NCBI GenBank assembly: GCA_016719785.1
Contig: JADJYJ010000015.1
Coordinates: 124,001 to 188,000, forward strand
DNA from: Candidatus Amarolinea dominans
GTDB taxonomy: Bacteria; Chloroflexota; Anaerolineae; SSC4; Amarolineaceae
DNA: 64,000 nucleotides
Direction: 5' to 3'
Shown here: in pieces, positions 40,801-51,138 of the stretch
Layout of the letters: the number at the start of each line of letters is the position of its first letter
Position numbering within the stretch: position 1 is the stretch's first letter
The notes under the pieces: model-generated
What the model saw: only the letters and a program-made list of their open reading frames with translations
What the model was told of the DNA's origin: nothing
Databases searched by the model: none
Translations under genes and position numbers: made by a program

Positions 40801-42685
40801 GAGCGCCGAGGCGCACGAGGCCCTGACCATCGCCATGAACCGCCTGGGGGGCGCCAGCAACAGCGGCGAGGGCGGCGAGGGCGAAGACCGCTACGGCACC
40901 CCCGCAGCCACCAAGATCAAGCAGGTCGCCTCCGGTCGTTTTGGGGTCACACCCGCGTACCTCATGGCCGCCGAGGAGCTGCAGATCAAGATGGCCCAAG
41001 GCTCGAAGCCGGGCGAGGGCGGGCAGTTGCCGGGCCACAAAGTCAGCGCCGACATTGCGCGCGTGCGCCACACCACCCCAGGGGTCGCGCTCATTTCACC
41101 GCCGCCGCATCATGACATCTACAGCATCGAAGACCTGGCGCAGTTGATCTACGATCTCAAGCAGATCAACCCGGCCGCCGCGGTCTCGGTCAAACTGGTG
41201 GCCGAGGCCGGTGTGGGCACCATTGCGGCCGGCGTGGTCAAGGGACATGCCGACATCGTGCATATCAGCGGCCACAATGGCGGCACCGGCGCCTCACCGC
41301 TGACTTCGATCAAGAACGCTGGTGCATCCTGGGAATTGGGCCTGGCGGAGGCGCAGCAGACTTTGCTCATCAACGGCTTGCGCAGTCGGGTCAGGCTGCG
41401 CGTGGATGGCGGCTTCAAGACCGGCCTGGATGTCGTGCTGGCCGCTTTGCTCGGCGCCGACGAGTTCAGTTTCGGCACCGCCGCCCTGGTGGCCGTGGGC
41501 TGCAAGATGGCGCGCGCCTGCCATCTCAACACCTGCCCGGTCGGCATCACCACTCAGCGGCCGGACCTGCGCGCCAGGTTCCCCGGCACGCCCGACATGG
41601 TGGTGGATTACATGACCCAAGTGGCCCAGGAGGTACGCGAGATCCTGTCCAGCCTCGGCGCAACCAGCCTGGATGAGATCATCGGCCATTCGGAGCTGTT
41701 GGAACAGGGGGTGACAGGGGCAGCCGCGCATCATCTCAATCTGCTGCCGCTGCTCTGGGTGCCTGACACCGGCTACGCCCGCCGCTTTGCGCCCAACGCT
41801 GAAGGTCATCCCGCCAGCCCGCCCGACGCCACGTTGGGGGATCGCCTGGCCGCGGATGCCCTGGCCGCGTGGGCTGAACGGGAAAATGGCGAACTGGATG
41901 CTGTGGCAGAAAACCGTCCCTGTTATGAGATTCGCAATACCGATCGGACGGTGGGAGCGCGCCTGTCGGGCGCGTTGGCGCAGCGTTACGGCAACCAGGG
42001 TTTGCCCGCCGGCGCCATCGTCATCACCCTGACCGGTACGGCCGGACAGAGCTTCGGCGCCTTTGGCATCCACGGGCTGAGCCTGCGCCTGACCGGCCAA
42101 GCCAACGACTATGTGGGCAAAGGTCTGGGCGGCGCGGAGATTGTGATTCGCCCGCCGGCCGCGGCCACCTATGTCTGGCATCACAATGTGATTTTGGGTA
42201 ACACCGCGCTGTACGGCGCGACGGCCGGCGAGCTGTATGCGGCCGGCCGCGCCGGCGAGCGCTTTGGGGTACGCAATTCGGGCGCCCGCGCCGTGGTGGA
42301 GGGCGTGGGCGATCACGGCTGCGAGTATATGACGGGCGGCGTGGTGGTGGTGCTGGGCAAGACCGGTCGCAACTTCGGCGCAGGTATGACCGGCGGCGCG
42401 GCGTACGTGTACGATCGCGACGACCGGCTGCCAGAACGTGCCAACACCCAGTTGGTCGCCTTGCGCCGCGTGGAGCGCGCCGAGCATGAGGCCGAGCTGC
42501 GTGATCTGCTGGAACGACACCTTGAACGCACCGATAGTCCACGCGCCACCGCCATTCTGACCGACTGGGAGAATCAACTGCCGCTCTTCTGGCGTGTGGC
42601 GCCACAAGAACAGGTGGCCGCGATCGAGGCCGCGAACGAAGGCGTCGTGGAAGAGGCAGAGACGGAACAGGGAATGGGGAACTAA
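37838..42685 (+). CDS. gltB: Glutamate synthase large subunit (GltB type), with repeat-encoded propeptide and a Pro-rich insertion
   Basis: It makes two glutamates from glutamine and 2-oxoglutarate. The 1,615 residues comprise a class II glutaminase domain whose nucleophile is Cys46 (DACGIGFVAQ), the central domain, the FMN barrel (GGTGASPLTSIKNAG, GADEFSFGTAALVAVGC), 3Fe-4S cysteines in CKMARACHLNTCPVG, and the C-terminal GXGXG domain. Mature GltB starts at that Cys, so the preceding 45 residues, of which about 20 are heptamer repeat (GELRPEIGGWRPETGD), would be removed. ATG at 37922 is an alternative start without a good ribosome site. A stretch of about 40 residues (PPLPPSPPLPPN.., acidic after) near 39274-39393 is inserted between two domains. 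No small subunit gene is in the window. It sits in the middle of the leu genes. Confidence 0.93.
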   Translation: MSKQELDMQTGELRPEIGGWRPETGDHPMPKTSGSLYDARFEHDACGIGFVAQKSGAASHHVLELALTALCNHAHRGAVAADGKSGDGAGVLTQLPYDLLAREVLKQGLQPPARGDLAVGMVFLPRYNLAHRARARTLLEETIAEYGLLKLLWRDVPVNGDALGPWAQNLRPYIEQVLVARPAQVGTHEFERRLYLVRKRATQRAWAESISNFYIPSFSSLTVVYKGLFVAPQLPNFYSDLHDPDFKTAIAVFHQRYSTNTFPTWERAQPFRLVCHNGEINTLQGNTSWMTAREADLGRSDVWGRDAKVLAPVISPHGSDSAMLDNALDLLVQSGRDIRHALMMLAPKAWEGTADVTPQQRAFYHYHACLQEPWDGPAALSFTDGRIVGSALDRNGLRPARFVIMDDGLVIMSSEVGAVPVDEARVVQKGRLRPGEMLAVDTANGLIENDATIVARFVERQPYGQWLDQHLVTLDQVLAHAPPLPPSPPLPPNLGARGPADAVGDDGDEERTTAAAPDSTLPLAAFGYTREELLVVLRPMWKDGREAVGSMGDDTPAAAMSDVARPLFHYFKQRFAQVTNPPIDSLREEMVMSLSQRLGRRADLLSETPAAAKLLEIPGPILTSSQLAALKRLEMRDLRPPTWHHLKPATLDMTWDVAEGHQELRPAVERLCNQAAAAVIAGCTLLILSDRAVEAQRAPIPSLLAVSAVHHHLIKLGERMHCSLIIESGEPREVHHFAVLLSYGANAIVPWLAYGAIAEGLQAGGRHATGLSQAAAEHNFIQAVEKGILKVMSKMGISTLDSYCGAQIFEAIGLSDDLIASAFEGTPNFRISGVGYTDLAEDVLTWHRSAFATQAVELGQAPRSAHNGPGNGNLAAATATAEVKLESYGFYKARRGGEYHAFNPEVVRALHEVVGLTKSRDQKVGPRDVTSQVYRRFADLVERRPPTEPRDLLRIVTRGRQPIALTEVEPVAAIVRRFSTAAMSYGALSAEAHEALTIAMNRLGGASNSGEGGEGEDRYGTPAATKIKQVASGRFGVTPAYLMAAEELQIKMAQGSKPGEGGQLPGHKVSADIARVRHTTPGVALISPPPHHDIYSIEDLAQLIYDLKQINPAAAVSVKLVAEAGVGTIAAGVVKGHADIVHISGHNGGTGASPLTSIKNAGASWELGLAEAQQTLLINGLRSRVRLRVDGGFKTGLDVVLAALLGADEFSFGTAALVAVGCKMARACHLNTCPVGITTQRPDLRARFPGTPDMVVDYMTQVAQEVREILSSLGATSLDEIIGHSELLEQGVTGAAAHHLNLLPLLWVPDTGYARRFAPNAEGHPASPPDATLGDRLAADALAAWAERENGELDAVAENRPCYEIRNTDRTVGARLSGALAQRYGNQGLPAGAIVITLTGTAGQSFGAFGIHGLSLRLTGQANDYVGKGLGGAEIVIRPPAAATYVWHHNVILGNTALYGATAGELYAAGRAGERFGVRNSGARAVVEGVGDHGCEYMTGGVVVVLGKTGRNFGAGMTGGAAYVYDRDDRLPERANTQLVALRRVERAEHEAELRDLLERHLERTDSPRATAILTDWENQLPLFWRVAPQEQVAAIEAANEGVVEEAETEQGMGN
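37869..37918 (+). repeat. Heptamer repeat within the gltB propeptide region
   Basis: GGAGTTG, AGACCGG, AGATCGG, AGGGTGG, AGACCAG, AGACCGG run in frame between the upstream ATG and the ATG at 37922. It adds about 17 residues before the autocatalytic Cys. Confidence 0.8.
39307..39333. repeat. GC-rich palindromic element inside gltB
   Basis: CCCCCAAACTTGGGGGCCAG is part of a block whose inverse (GGCCCCCTGGCCCCCAAGT) recurs after cimA at 48863, and a related CCCCCAATCCTGGGGGG occurs inside the DUF2142-type gene at 57984. In gltB it encodes the Pro/Gly-rich inserted loop. Confidence 0.75.
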
Positions 42686-42690
42686 GTTAC

Positions 42691-44118
42691 ATGGGACAAA
42701 CATTGTTCGAGAAGGTTTGGAATCGCCATGTGGTGGTGCAGGATCCAGGAGCGCCGGCCGTGCTGTATGTGGATGCGCACCTGGTGCATGAGGTGACCTC
42801 GCCGCAGGCTTTTGCCATGCTGCGCCAGCGGGGCTTGCGGGTGCGCCGGCCAGAGCGGACCTTTGCCACGATGGATCATGCGATCCCCACACGGCCGATG
42901 AGAATGATGGACATAGCCCTGTGGCCGGCCGACGCCGCGCACCAGGTGCGCACGCTGCGCGAGAACTGCGCGGAGTTCGGCGTGACCTTGTTCGATATCG
43001 AGAGTGAAACGCAGGGCATCGTGCATGTCATCGGCCCGGAGCTAGGCATCACACAGCCGGGGATGACGATTGTGTGCGGTGACAGTCACACCTCCACGCA
43101 TGGCGCGTTTGGCGCGCTGGCCTTTGGCATCGGCACCAGCGAGGTCGGCTACGTTTTGGCGACCCAGTGCCTGTTGCAGTCCAAACCAAAAACCTTCGCC
43201 ATCAATGTGGAGGGCACGCTGGCGCCTGGCGTCACGGCCAAAGACATCATCCTCGCGATCATCCGTCAGGTCGGCGTGGGCGGCGGCACGGGACACGTTT
43301 TCGAGTACCGCGGCGCACTCATCCGCAGCCTTTCGATGGAACAGCGCATGACGATCTGCAACATGAGCATCGAAGGCGGGGCGCGGGCCGGCATGATCGC
43401 GCCGGATGAGACGACGTTTGCCTACCTGGCCGGCCGCCCGCTTGCGCCGCAGGGCGCCGATTTCGAGCGGGCCGTGGCACGCTGGCAGGACCTGGTCAGC
43501 GACGCCGATGCTGTGTTCGATCGGGAGGTGACGCTGCACGGTTCGCAGTTGGAGCCGATGGTGACGTATGGCACCAATCCGGGCATGGTTTTGGGCATCA
43601 GCGAACGCATTCCTGATCCCGCTGAGCTGGAGAGCGCAGAGGATCGTGCAAATTTGACCAAAGCCCTGGCTTACATGGGACTGAAACCGCGGCAGTCGCT
43701 GGCCGGTCAGCCGGTGGACTATGTCTTTATCGGCAGTTGCACCAATTCACGCCTGGAAGATTTGCAGGCGGCCGCGGCGGTCGTCAAAGGGCGCCGCGTG
43801 GCGGATGGCGTGGTCGCGCTGGTGGTGCCCGGCTCCAAGTGGATCAAGCAGGCGGCCGAGGCGCAGGGGCTGGATCGCATCTTCAGCGAGGCCGGCTTCG
43901 AGTGGCGCGGCGCGGGCTGCAGTATGTGCCTGGCGATGAATGAGGACAAGGTGCCGGCCGGCAAGTACTGCGCCAGCACCAGCAATCGTAACTTCGAGGG
44001 GCGCCAGGGCAAGGGCGCGCACGCTCCTGATGAGCCCCATCATGGCGGCGGCTGCAGCCCTGCATGGCTGCGTGGGCGATGTGCGCGATATTCTGTGAAA
44101 GCGGGGACCCATGAATAA
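42691..44118 (+). CDS. leuC: 3-Isopropylmalate dehydratase large subunit, C-terminus altered by a 2-base deletion
   Basis: LeuC with LeuD isomerises 2- to 3-isopropylmalate. The protein has TLFEKVWNRHVV, FATMDHAIPT, VCGDSHTSTHGAFG, FIGSCTNSRLEDL and the Fe-S cysteines in GAGCSMCLAMN. It reads normally to NRNFEGRQGKGA, then continues as HAPDEPHHGGG, which is not LeuC. Two bases on, the frame reads RTLLMSPIMAAAAALHGCVGD.. and stops at 44098, the standard LeuC ending of 469 residues. A missing CG in the GCGCGC run near 44014-44022 explains this. As it stands the last 26 residues are replaced and the gene overlaps leuD by eight bases. Ribosome site is weak; the gene follows gltB by five bases. 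Confidence 0.93.
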   Translation: MGQTLFEKVWNRHVVVQDPGAPAVLYVDAHLVHEVTSPQAFAMLRQRGLRVRRPERTFATMDHAIPTRPMRMMDIALWPADAAHQVRTLRENCAEFGVTLFDIESETQGIVHVIGPELGITQPGMTIVCGDSHTSTHGAFGALAFGIGTSEVGYVLATQCLLQSKPKTFAINVEGTLAPGVTAKDIILAIIRQVGVGGGTGHVFEYRGALIRSLSMEQRMTICNMSIEGGARAGMIAPDETTFAYLAGRPLAPQGADFERAVARWQDLVSDADAVFDREVTLHGSQLEPMVTYGTNPGMVLGISERIPDPAELESAEDRANLTKALAYMGLKPRQSLAGQPVDYVFIGSCTNSRLEDLQAAAAVVKGRRVADGVVALVVPGSKWIKQAAEAQGLDRIFSEAGFEWRGAGCSMCLAMNEDKVPAGKYCASTSNRNFEGRQGKGAHAPDEPHHGGGCSPAWLRGRCARYSVKAGTHE

Positions 44119-44689
44119 GTTCAGTTCAGTCACGGCCACGGCCTGCCCGCTGCGTGCCGAAAACGTGGATACGGATCAGATCATCCCGGCGCGCTACCTG
44201 ACCACCGTGACGCGCACCGGCTTGGGCAAGGGCTTGTTTGCCGATTGGCGCCTCGACGCCGATGGGCAGCCGCGGCCCGATTTTCCGCTCAACCAGCCGC
44301 AGCACGCGGACGCGACGCTGTTGTTGGCCGGACGCAATTTTGGCTGCGGCAGTTCACGCGAGCACGCGCCGTGGGCCATCATGGACGCCGGTTTCGTGGC
44401 CGTGATTTCGTCGTATTTTGCCGATATCTTCTATAATAACAGCCTGAAGAATGGCCTGCTGCCTGTGCTCCTGCAGCCGGCCGACCTGAGCGAACTGTTC
44501 GATCGCGTGGAGGAAGTGCCATCCACCCTGATCCGGGTGGATTTGCCGAGCCAAACCGTCACCATGGACGACCAGGTCTACAGCTTCACCATTGATCCGT
44601 ACCGGAAAGTGTGCCTGCTGGAGGGGCTGGACGATCTGAGCTACCTCCTGCGGCAGGAAGGTCACATTGCGGCGTATGAGGAACGCTGA
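44111..44689 (+). CDS. leuD: 3-Isopropylmalate dehydratase small subunit
   Basis: The 192-residue swivel-domain partner of LeuC. Seen: LRAENVDTDQIIPARYL, GLGKGLFADWR, LAGRNFGCGSSREHAPWAIMDAGF, FADIFYNNSLKNGLLPV and TIDPYRKVCLLEGLDDL near the end. It is full length and of the bacterial LeuD type, unlike the fused, shorter small-subunit part of homoaconitase in the lysine operon. The GGGG just before the ATG serves as ribosome site. Confidence 0.96.
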   Translation: MNKFSSVTATACPLRAENVDTDQIIPARYLTTVTRTGLGKGLFADWRLDADGQPRPDFPLNQPQHADATLLLAGRNFGCGSSREHAPWAIMDAGFVAVISSYFADIFYNNSLKNGLLPVLLQPADLSELFDRVEEVPSTLIRVDLPSQTVTMDDQVYSFTIDPYRKVCLLEGLDDLSYLLRQEGHIAAYEER

Positions 44690-44694
44690 GTAGT

Positions 44695-45115
<421 letters not shown>

Positions 45116-45125
45116 AGGGAACACA

Positions 45126-46244
45126 TTGCACGCTAAAATTACGGTCCTGGGTGGTGACGGGATTGGGCCGGAGGTGACGGGGCAGGCTGTTCGGGTTTTG
45201 CGCACGGTGGGAGAACGGTACGGACAGTCGTTCGAGTTCGAGCCGGCGCTGTTGGGCGGCTGTGCCATCGACGCGACGGGGAGCGCCCTGCCGGAAGCGA
45301 CTCTGCGCCTGGCCGCGGCGGCTGATGCGGTGCTGCTGGGCGCGGTGGGCGGCCCACGCTGGGATAATCCGCAGGCGGCGGTGCGACCGGAGCAGGGGCT
45401 GCTGGGGTTGCGTAAGGCGTTGGGGCTGTTTGCCAACCTGAGACCGGTTGCGGTGGCGCCGGCATTGATCGGCGCCAGCACTCTCAAGCCGGAAACCCTG
45501 GCAGGCGTGGATCTGCTGGTGGTGCGCGAACTGACCGGCGGCGCCTATTTTGGCCCGCGGCAGGAGGCGCAGCTCGACGCCGCCGGGGTGGAAACCGCCT
45601 TCGACACCATGATCTATACGCGACCAGAGATCGAGCGCGTGGTGCGCGTGGCAGCCCGCGCGGCGCAGAGCCGGCGGGGTAAGCTCACGTCGGTGGACAA
45701 GGCCAATGTGCTGGCCAGTTCGCGCCTGTGGCGGCGCGTGGCGACCGAGGTGGTGGCGCGTGAGTTCCCGGGCTTGATCTTCGATCATCTGCTGGTGGAC
45801 GCGGCCGCGATGCACTTGATCCGGCGGCCGGCCACCTTCGATGTGATCGTTACCGAAAACCTGTTCGGCGACATCCTGACCGACGAGGCCTCCATGCTTT
45901 CTGGCTCCATGGGCATGCTGCCGTCGGCGTCCGTAGGCGCTGATCTCAACCCGTTCGGCTTGCCGCGGGGACTCTACGAGCCGATTCATGGCTCGGCGCC
46001 CGACATTGCCGGCCAGGGCGTTGCCAACCCCCTCGGCGCCATTTTGAGCGCGGCGATGCTTGTGCGCCACTCCCTGGGCCTGGAAGATGCCGCGCTGGCG
46101 ATCGAACAGGCCGTGGCTGCGGTGTTGACGGCCGGTTATCGTACCGGTGATATTGCCGGAGCGGCCAAACCAGATTTTTGCCTGGGCACTGAAGCGATGG
46201 GAAACCAGGTGATGGACGCGCTGCGGCGCAAGGACAACGTATGA
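45126..46244 (+). CDS. leuB: 3-Isopropylmalate dehydrogenase
   Basis: LeuB oxidises and decarboxylates 3-isopropylmalate to 2-oxoisocaproate. The 372-residue protein has ITVLGGDGIGPEVTGQAV, the LeuB hallmark GAVGGPRWDN, LLGLRKALGLFANLRPV, RELTGGAYFG, VDKANVLASSRLWRRV and TENLFGDILTDEASMLSGSMGMLPSAS. TTG start chosen: it is seven bases after GGGAGG and gives the normal N-terminus; the frame is open upstream through the heptamer array, which is not coding by any other sign. The stop overlaps the next gene's ATG. Confidence 0.95.
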   Translation: MHAKITVLGGDGIGPEVTGQAVRVLRTVGERYGQSFEFEPALLGGCAIDATGSALPEATLRLAAAADAVLLGAVGGPRWDNPQAAVRPEQGLLGLRKALGLFANLRPVAVAPALIGASTLKPETLAGVDLLVVRELTGGAYFGPRQEAQLDAAGVETAFDTMIYTRPEIERVVRVAARAAQSRRGKLTSVDKANVLASSRLWRRVATEVVAREFPGLIFDHLLVDAAAMHLIRRPATFDVIVTENLFGDILTDEASMLSGSMGMLPSASVGADLNPFGLPRGLYEPIHGSAPDIAGQGVANPLGAILSAAMLVRHSLGLEDAALAIEQAVAAVLTAGYRTGDIAGAAKPDFCLGTEAMGNQVMDALRRKDNV

Positions 46245-47014
46245 CGGCCAGTATTCTGAAGCATGTGGACGCCCTGCTCATTGACCTGGACGGGACAGTT
46301 TATCAGTATGACCAACTGCTCCCCGGCGCCGGCGAGACCCTCGTCTGGCTGCGGGCGCGCGGCGTGCCCCTGCGTTTTGTCACCAACAGCACCATGCGCA
46401 GCCGCGCCAGCCTGGCCGCGCGTTTGCGCAGCTTTGGCGTGCAGGCTGAGGAGGGCGACATCCTCAACCCGGTCTCGGTCGCGGCGCATTACTTGCGCAC
46501 GCGCGGCGCCAGCGCCCATCTACTGGTGCTGGACGACGCCCTGTCCGAATTCGAGGGCATTCACCAGGATGCTGATAACCCCGCCTTCGTTGTGGTTGGC
46601 GACCTGGGGGATGCCTGGTCGTTCCCGAAGCTCAATCACGCCTTTCGTCTGTTGCTGGAGAAAAATGTGGGCTTCATCGCGCTCGGCAAGAGCCGCTACT
46701 GGCGAGCAGCCGATGGCCTGCGCCTCGATTCCGGCCCGTTCGTGACGGCTCTGGAATTTGCCACCGGACGCTACGCACTGGTGATGGGCAAACCCGAACG
46801 GGCATTTTTCGAGCAGGCCATCGGCATGCTCGGCCTGGCGCCGGAGCGGATTGCCATGATCGGTGATGACATTGATGTGGATGTAGCCGGCGCCCGCAAT
46901 GCAGGCATGCTCGGCGCGCTGGTCAAAACCGGCAAGTTCCGCCCTGAAGACCTGGCCAAAGGAATCTGGCCGGACTATGTTTTCAATTCACTGGCCGACG
47001 TACGCGATCTCTGA
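46241..47014 (+). CDS. HAD-superfamily hydrolase, subfamily IIA (NagD/LHPP-like)
   Basis: The 257-residue protein has motif I DLDGTVYQYDQLLPGA, motif II VTNSTMRSR, the C2-type cap region, motif III Lys in MGKPERAFFEQAIGMLGL and motif IV MIGDDIDVDVAGARNAGM. Members dephosphorylate small metabolites such as nucleotides, pyridoxal phosphate or phosphohistidine/phospholysine; the substrate is not readable from sequence. Its ATG overlaps the leuB stop (ATGA), so it is translated with the leucine genes, perhaps for repair of an off-path phosphate ester. Confidence 0.9.
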   Translation: MTASILKHVDALLIDLDGTVYQYDQLLPGAGETLVWLRARGVPLRFVTNSTMRSRASLAARLRSFGVQAEEGDILNPVSVAAHYLRTRGASAHLLVLDDALSEFEGIHQDADNPAFVVVGDLGDAWSFPKLNHAFRLLLEKNVGFIALGKSRYWRAADGLRLDSGPFVTALEFATGRYALVMGKPERAFFEQAIGMLGLAPERIAMIGDDIDVDVAGARNAGMLGALVKTGKFRPEDLAKGIWPDYVFNSLADVRDL

Positions 47015-47049
47015 TCGCCCACCATTCCCCCCACCTTCGAGGAACGCTC

Positions 47050-48846
<1,797 letters not shown>

Positions 48847-48862
48847 TCGGGAAGATACGGAC

Positions 48863-48888
48863 GGCCCCCTGGCCCCCAAGTATGGGGG
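48863..48888. repeat. GC-rich palindromic element after cimA
   Basis: GGCCCCCTGGCCCCCAAGTATGGGGG is the inverse of the element inside gltB (39307) with one changed base in the centre. It lies 17 bases after the cimA stop. Confidence 0.75.
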
Positions 48889-48912
48889 AACGGGGCAAGA
48901 AACATGGGTTTT

Positions 48913-48994
48913 AACGCGAGGACGCAAGGACGTAGAGACGCAAAGGCTTTGTTGATCTTGCTTTGCGCCCTTCGCGTCCTTGCGACTTTGCGTT
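48913..48994. repeat. Imperfect inverted repeat of GACGCAAGGACG type between cimA and the KOW-like gene
   Basis: The left arm (48913-48945) begins AACGCGAGGACGCAAGGACG, and the inverse of the right arm (48961-48994) begins AACGCAAAGTCGCAAGGACG; a 15-base loop separates them. It probably acts as a bidirectional barrier between the convergent cimA and KOW-like gene. No T-run is present. Confidence 0.7.
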
Positions 48995-49024
48995 GAATGT
49001 GGCGGTCACGACGACGGTGGCGGG

Positions 49025-49216
49025 TCAGGCCAGGGCAAGCTGGGGGTCGTCAACCAACTCAATTTCACTGATGAGCAGCGGGGTCTGGTGCCCATTGGAT
49101 AGTAGAACCCACACATGGGTCGGCTTGACACGGACGACTGTCCCGAACAGGCCCGCCAAGGGGTGGCCTGCACGCACACGCACGGTCATCCCTGGCATCA
49201 GGTCTCGCAAATCCAT
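49025..49216 (-). CDS. Small KOW-like beta-barrel protein of unknown function (63 aa)
   Basis: Residues 4-40 (LMPGMTVRVRAGHPLAGLFGTVVRVKPTHVWVLLSNG) have the V-x-V-x-x-G-x-x-x-G-x-x-G-x-V pattern of a KOW/SH3-like strand set. The rest is short and acidic. It has an ideal ribosome site, AAGGAGGT, six bases before the ATG, and its own promoter with a palindromic operator-like site. It is divergent from ilvD. Function unknown; a nucleic-acid or ribosome contact is only a guess from the fold. Confidence 0.75.
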   Translation of the reverse strand: MDLRDLMPGMTVRVRAGHPLAGLFGTVVRVKPTHVWVLLSNGHQTPLLISEIELVDDPQLALA

Positions 49217-49234
49217 AGTCACCTCCTTGATCTT

Positions 49235-49284
49235 ATGACGCATTGCGTCATGTCGTATTATCGTCAAAAAGTCGAATTTGTCAA
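49235..49284 (-). promoter_or_regulatory. Promoter with a perfect 17-bp palindrome over the expected start site, for the KOW-like gene
   Basis: Minus strand: TTGACA at 49284-49279, an 18-base spacer, TAATAC at 49260-49255. ATGACGCATTGCGTCAT (49235-49251) is a perfect palindrome around one central base and covers the expected +1, the usual place for a repressor site. The ilvB promoter spacer has a similar GACGC..CATTGCGT, so one regulator may bind both. This region also faces ilvD. Confidence 0.65.
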
Positions 49285-49338
49285 GCAGACCCTGAGTCCC
49301 TTAACCCCTCATTATTCTCGAGAACAGGATATTTCCTC

Positions 49339-51078
49339 ATGACACCAAATGGACGCCAAGATTCCACGCCCGCCGACCCCGCCGGTGGGCCAACCAGTCA
49401 GCGTCGCCCGCGGCGCTCTGACATGATCAAGGTAGGGTTCGAGCGGGCGCCGCACCGTGCGTTGCTCAAGGCCACTGGGGTCACCGACGCGGATATGGGC
49501 AAGCCGTTCATCGCCATTGCCAACTCGTATGTAGATATCGTGCCGGGGCATGTACACTTGCAGGCCTTTGGCGAGGTGGTGCGCCGCGCCATTCGTGAGG
49601 CGGGGGGCGTGCCTTTCATGTTCAACACCATCGGCGTGGATGATGGCATCGCCATGGGGCACGCCGGCATGAAGTACAGCCTGCCCAGCCGTGAGATCAT
49701 CGCGGACAGCGTGGAAACGATGGTGGCCGCGCACTGGTTCGATGGCCTGATCTGCATCCCGAACTGTGACAAGATCACGCCCGGCATGTTAATGGCCGCG
49801 ATGCGCGTGAACGTGCCGACGATCTTCATCAGCGGCGGCCCGATGAAGGCCGGCGTCACCAGCACTGGCAAAGTGGTTGACCTGATCAGCGTGTTCGAGG
49901 GGGTCGGTGCGTTCAAGGCGGGCGTCATCAACGAGGCCGAACTGAAGGAGCTGGAGGATTTCGGCTGCCCCACCTGCGGCTCTTGCTCCGGCATGTTCAC
50001 CGCCAACTCGATGAACTGCCTGTGCGAGGCGTTGGGCATGGCACTGCCGGGCAATGGCACCATCCTGGCTGTTGACCCGCGGCGCGAGGAATTGGCGCGC
50101 CAGGCGGCCCGTCAGTTGCTGACCTTGATTGACCTCGATCTCAAGCCGCGCGACATCGTGACCGCCGACGCGATTGACAACGCGATGGCCCTCGATGTGG
50201 CCATGGGCGGCTCCACCAACACGGTGCTGCACGTCCTGGCCCTGGCCCATGAGGCTGGCGTGGATTACCCCATCGCGCGTTTCAACGAGGTTTCGGCGCG
50301 GGTACCCACCCTGTGCAAGGTCAGCCCCAGCAGCGCCTATCATATGGAGGACGTGGATCGGGCCGGCGGCGTCAGCGCCATCATGTACGAGTTGAGCCGC
50401 AAGCCGGGCGCGCTGCACCTGGACGCCAGGACTGTCACCGGGCGGTCGTTGGGCGAAAATATCGCTGATCAGGCCAGTCAGGATCGCGACTGCATCCGCA
50501 CCCTGGAGAACCCCTACAGTGAGACCGGCGGCCTGGCTATTCTCTTCGGCAACCTGGCGCCCGAAGGCTCGGTCATCAAGACGGCCGGCGTTGTGCCGGA
50601 GCAGATGCGGCATCGCGGCCCCGCGCTCTGCTTCGACTCGCAGGAAGAGGCGGTCAGCGGTATCCTGGGGGGCAAGGTCAAGCCCGGGCACGTGGTGGTC
50701 ATCCGCTACGAAGGGCCGAAGGGCGGGCCGGGTATGCAGGAGATGCTGGCGCCCACCAGCCAGATTGCCGGCATGGGGCTGGGCGGCCGCGTGGCGCTGA
50801 TCACCGATGGGCGCTTCAGCGGCGGCACGCGCGGCGCCTGCGTCGGTCACATCAGCCCGGAAGCCGCGGCCGGCGGCCCCATCGCCCTGCTGCGCGATGG
50901 CGACATGATAACGGTTGACATCCCCAACCGGCGCCTGGACGTGGAGTTGACAGAAGGGGAACTGGCGGCGCGCCGCGCGTCCTGGCAGCCGCTAATTCGA
51001 CCCGATCTGCCGAATGTCCTGCGGCGCTACGCGCGCATGGTCACCTCAGGCAGCCAGGGCGCCGTCTACGCGTGGTAA
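49339..51078 (+). CDS. ilvD: Dihydroxy-acid dehydratase
   Basis: DHAD dehydrates dihydroxyisovalerate and dihydroxymethylvalerate to the 2-oxo acids, the third common step of valine and isoleucine synthesis. The 579-residue Fe-S enzyme has MIKVGFERAPHRALLKATG, GVDDGIAMGHAGMKYSLPSRE, the cluster Cys blocks CIPNCDKITPGM and CPTCGSCSGMFTANSMNCL, MGGSTNTVLHVLA and TDGRFSGGTRGACVGHISPEA. It has an N-terminal stretch of about 28 polar residues (PNGRQDSTPADPAGGPTSQRR) before the conserved part. It lies apart from the ilvB operon and would need its own promoter in 49285-49338, where no consensus is obvious. Confidence 0.95.
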   Translation: MTPNGRQDSTPADPAGGPTSQRRPRRSDMIKVGFERAPHRALLKATGVTDADMGKPFIAIANSYVDIVPGHVHLQAFGEVVRRAIREAGGVPFMFNTIGVDDGIAMGHAGMKYSLPSREIIADSVETMVAAHWFDGLICIPNCDKITPGMLMAAMRVNVPTIFISGGPMKAGVTSTGKVVDLISVFEGVGAFKAGVINEAELKELEDFGCPTCGSCSGMFTANSMNCLCEALGMALPGNGTILAVDPRREELARQAARQLLTLIDLDLKPRDIVTADAIDNAMALDVAMGGSTNTVLHVLALAHEAGVDYPIARFNEVSARVPTLCKVSPSSAYHMEDVDRAGGVSAIMYELSRKPGALHLDARTVTGRSLGENIADQASQDRDCIRTLENPYSETGGLAILFGNLAPEGSVIKTAGVVPEQMRHRGPALCFDSQEEAVSGILGGKVKPGHVVVIRYEGPKGGPGMQEMLAPTSQIAGMGLGGRVALITDGRFSGGTRGACVGHISPEAAAGGPIALLRDGDMITVDIPNRRLDVELTEGELAARRASWQPLIRPDLPNVLRRYARMVTSGSQGAVYAW

Positions 51079-51079
51079 A

Positions 51080-51122
51080 ATGACAGACTTCCGAGGCATT
51101 CAAGACTTTGGAAGTCTGTCAT
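51080..51122. terminator. Perfect hairpin after ilvD
   Basis: ATGACAGACTTCC (51080-51092) and GGAAGTCTGTCAT (51110-51122) are exact inverses with a 17-base loop, starting at the ilvD stop. There is no T-run, so it is a terminator candidate or a palindromic repeat; the M1 peptidase gene follows 16 bases later. Confidence 0.5.
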
Positions 51123-51138
51123 CATAAGGGGTACACTG

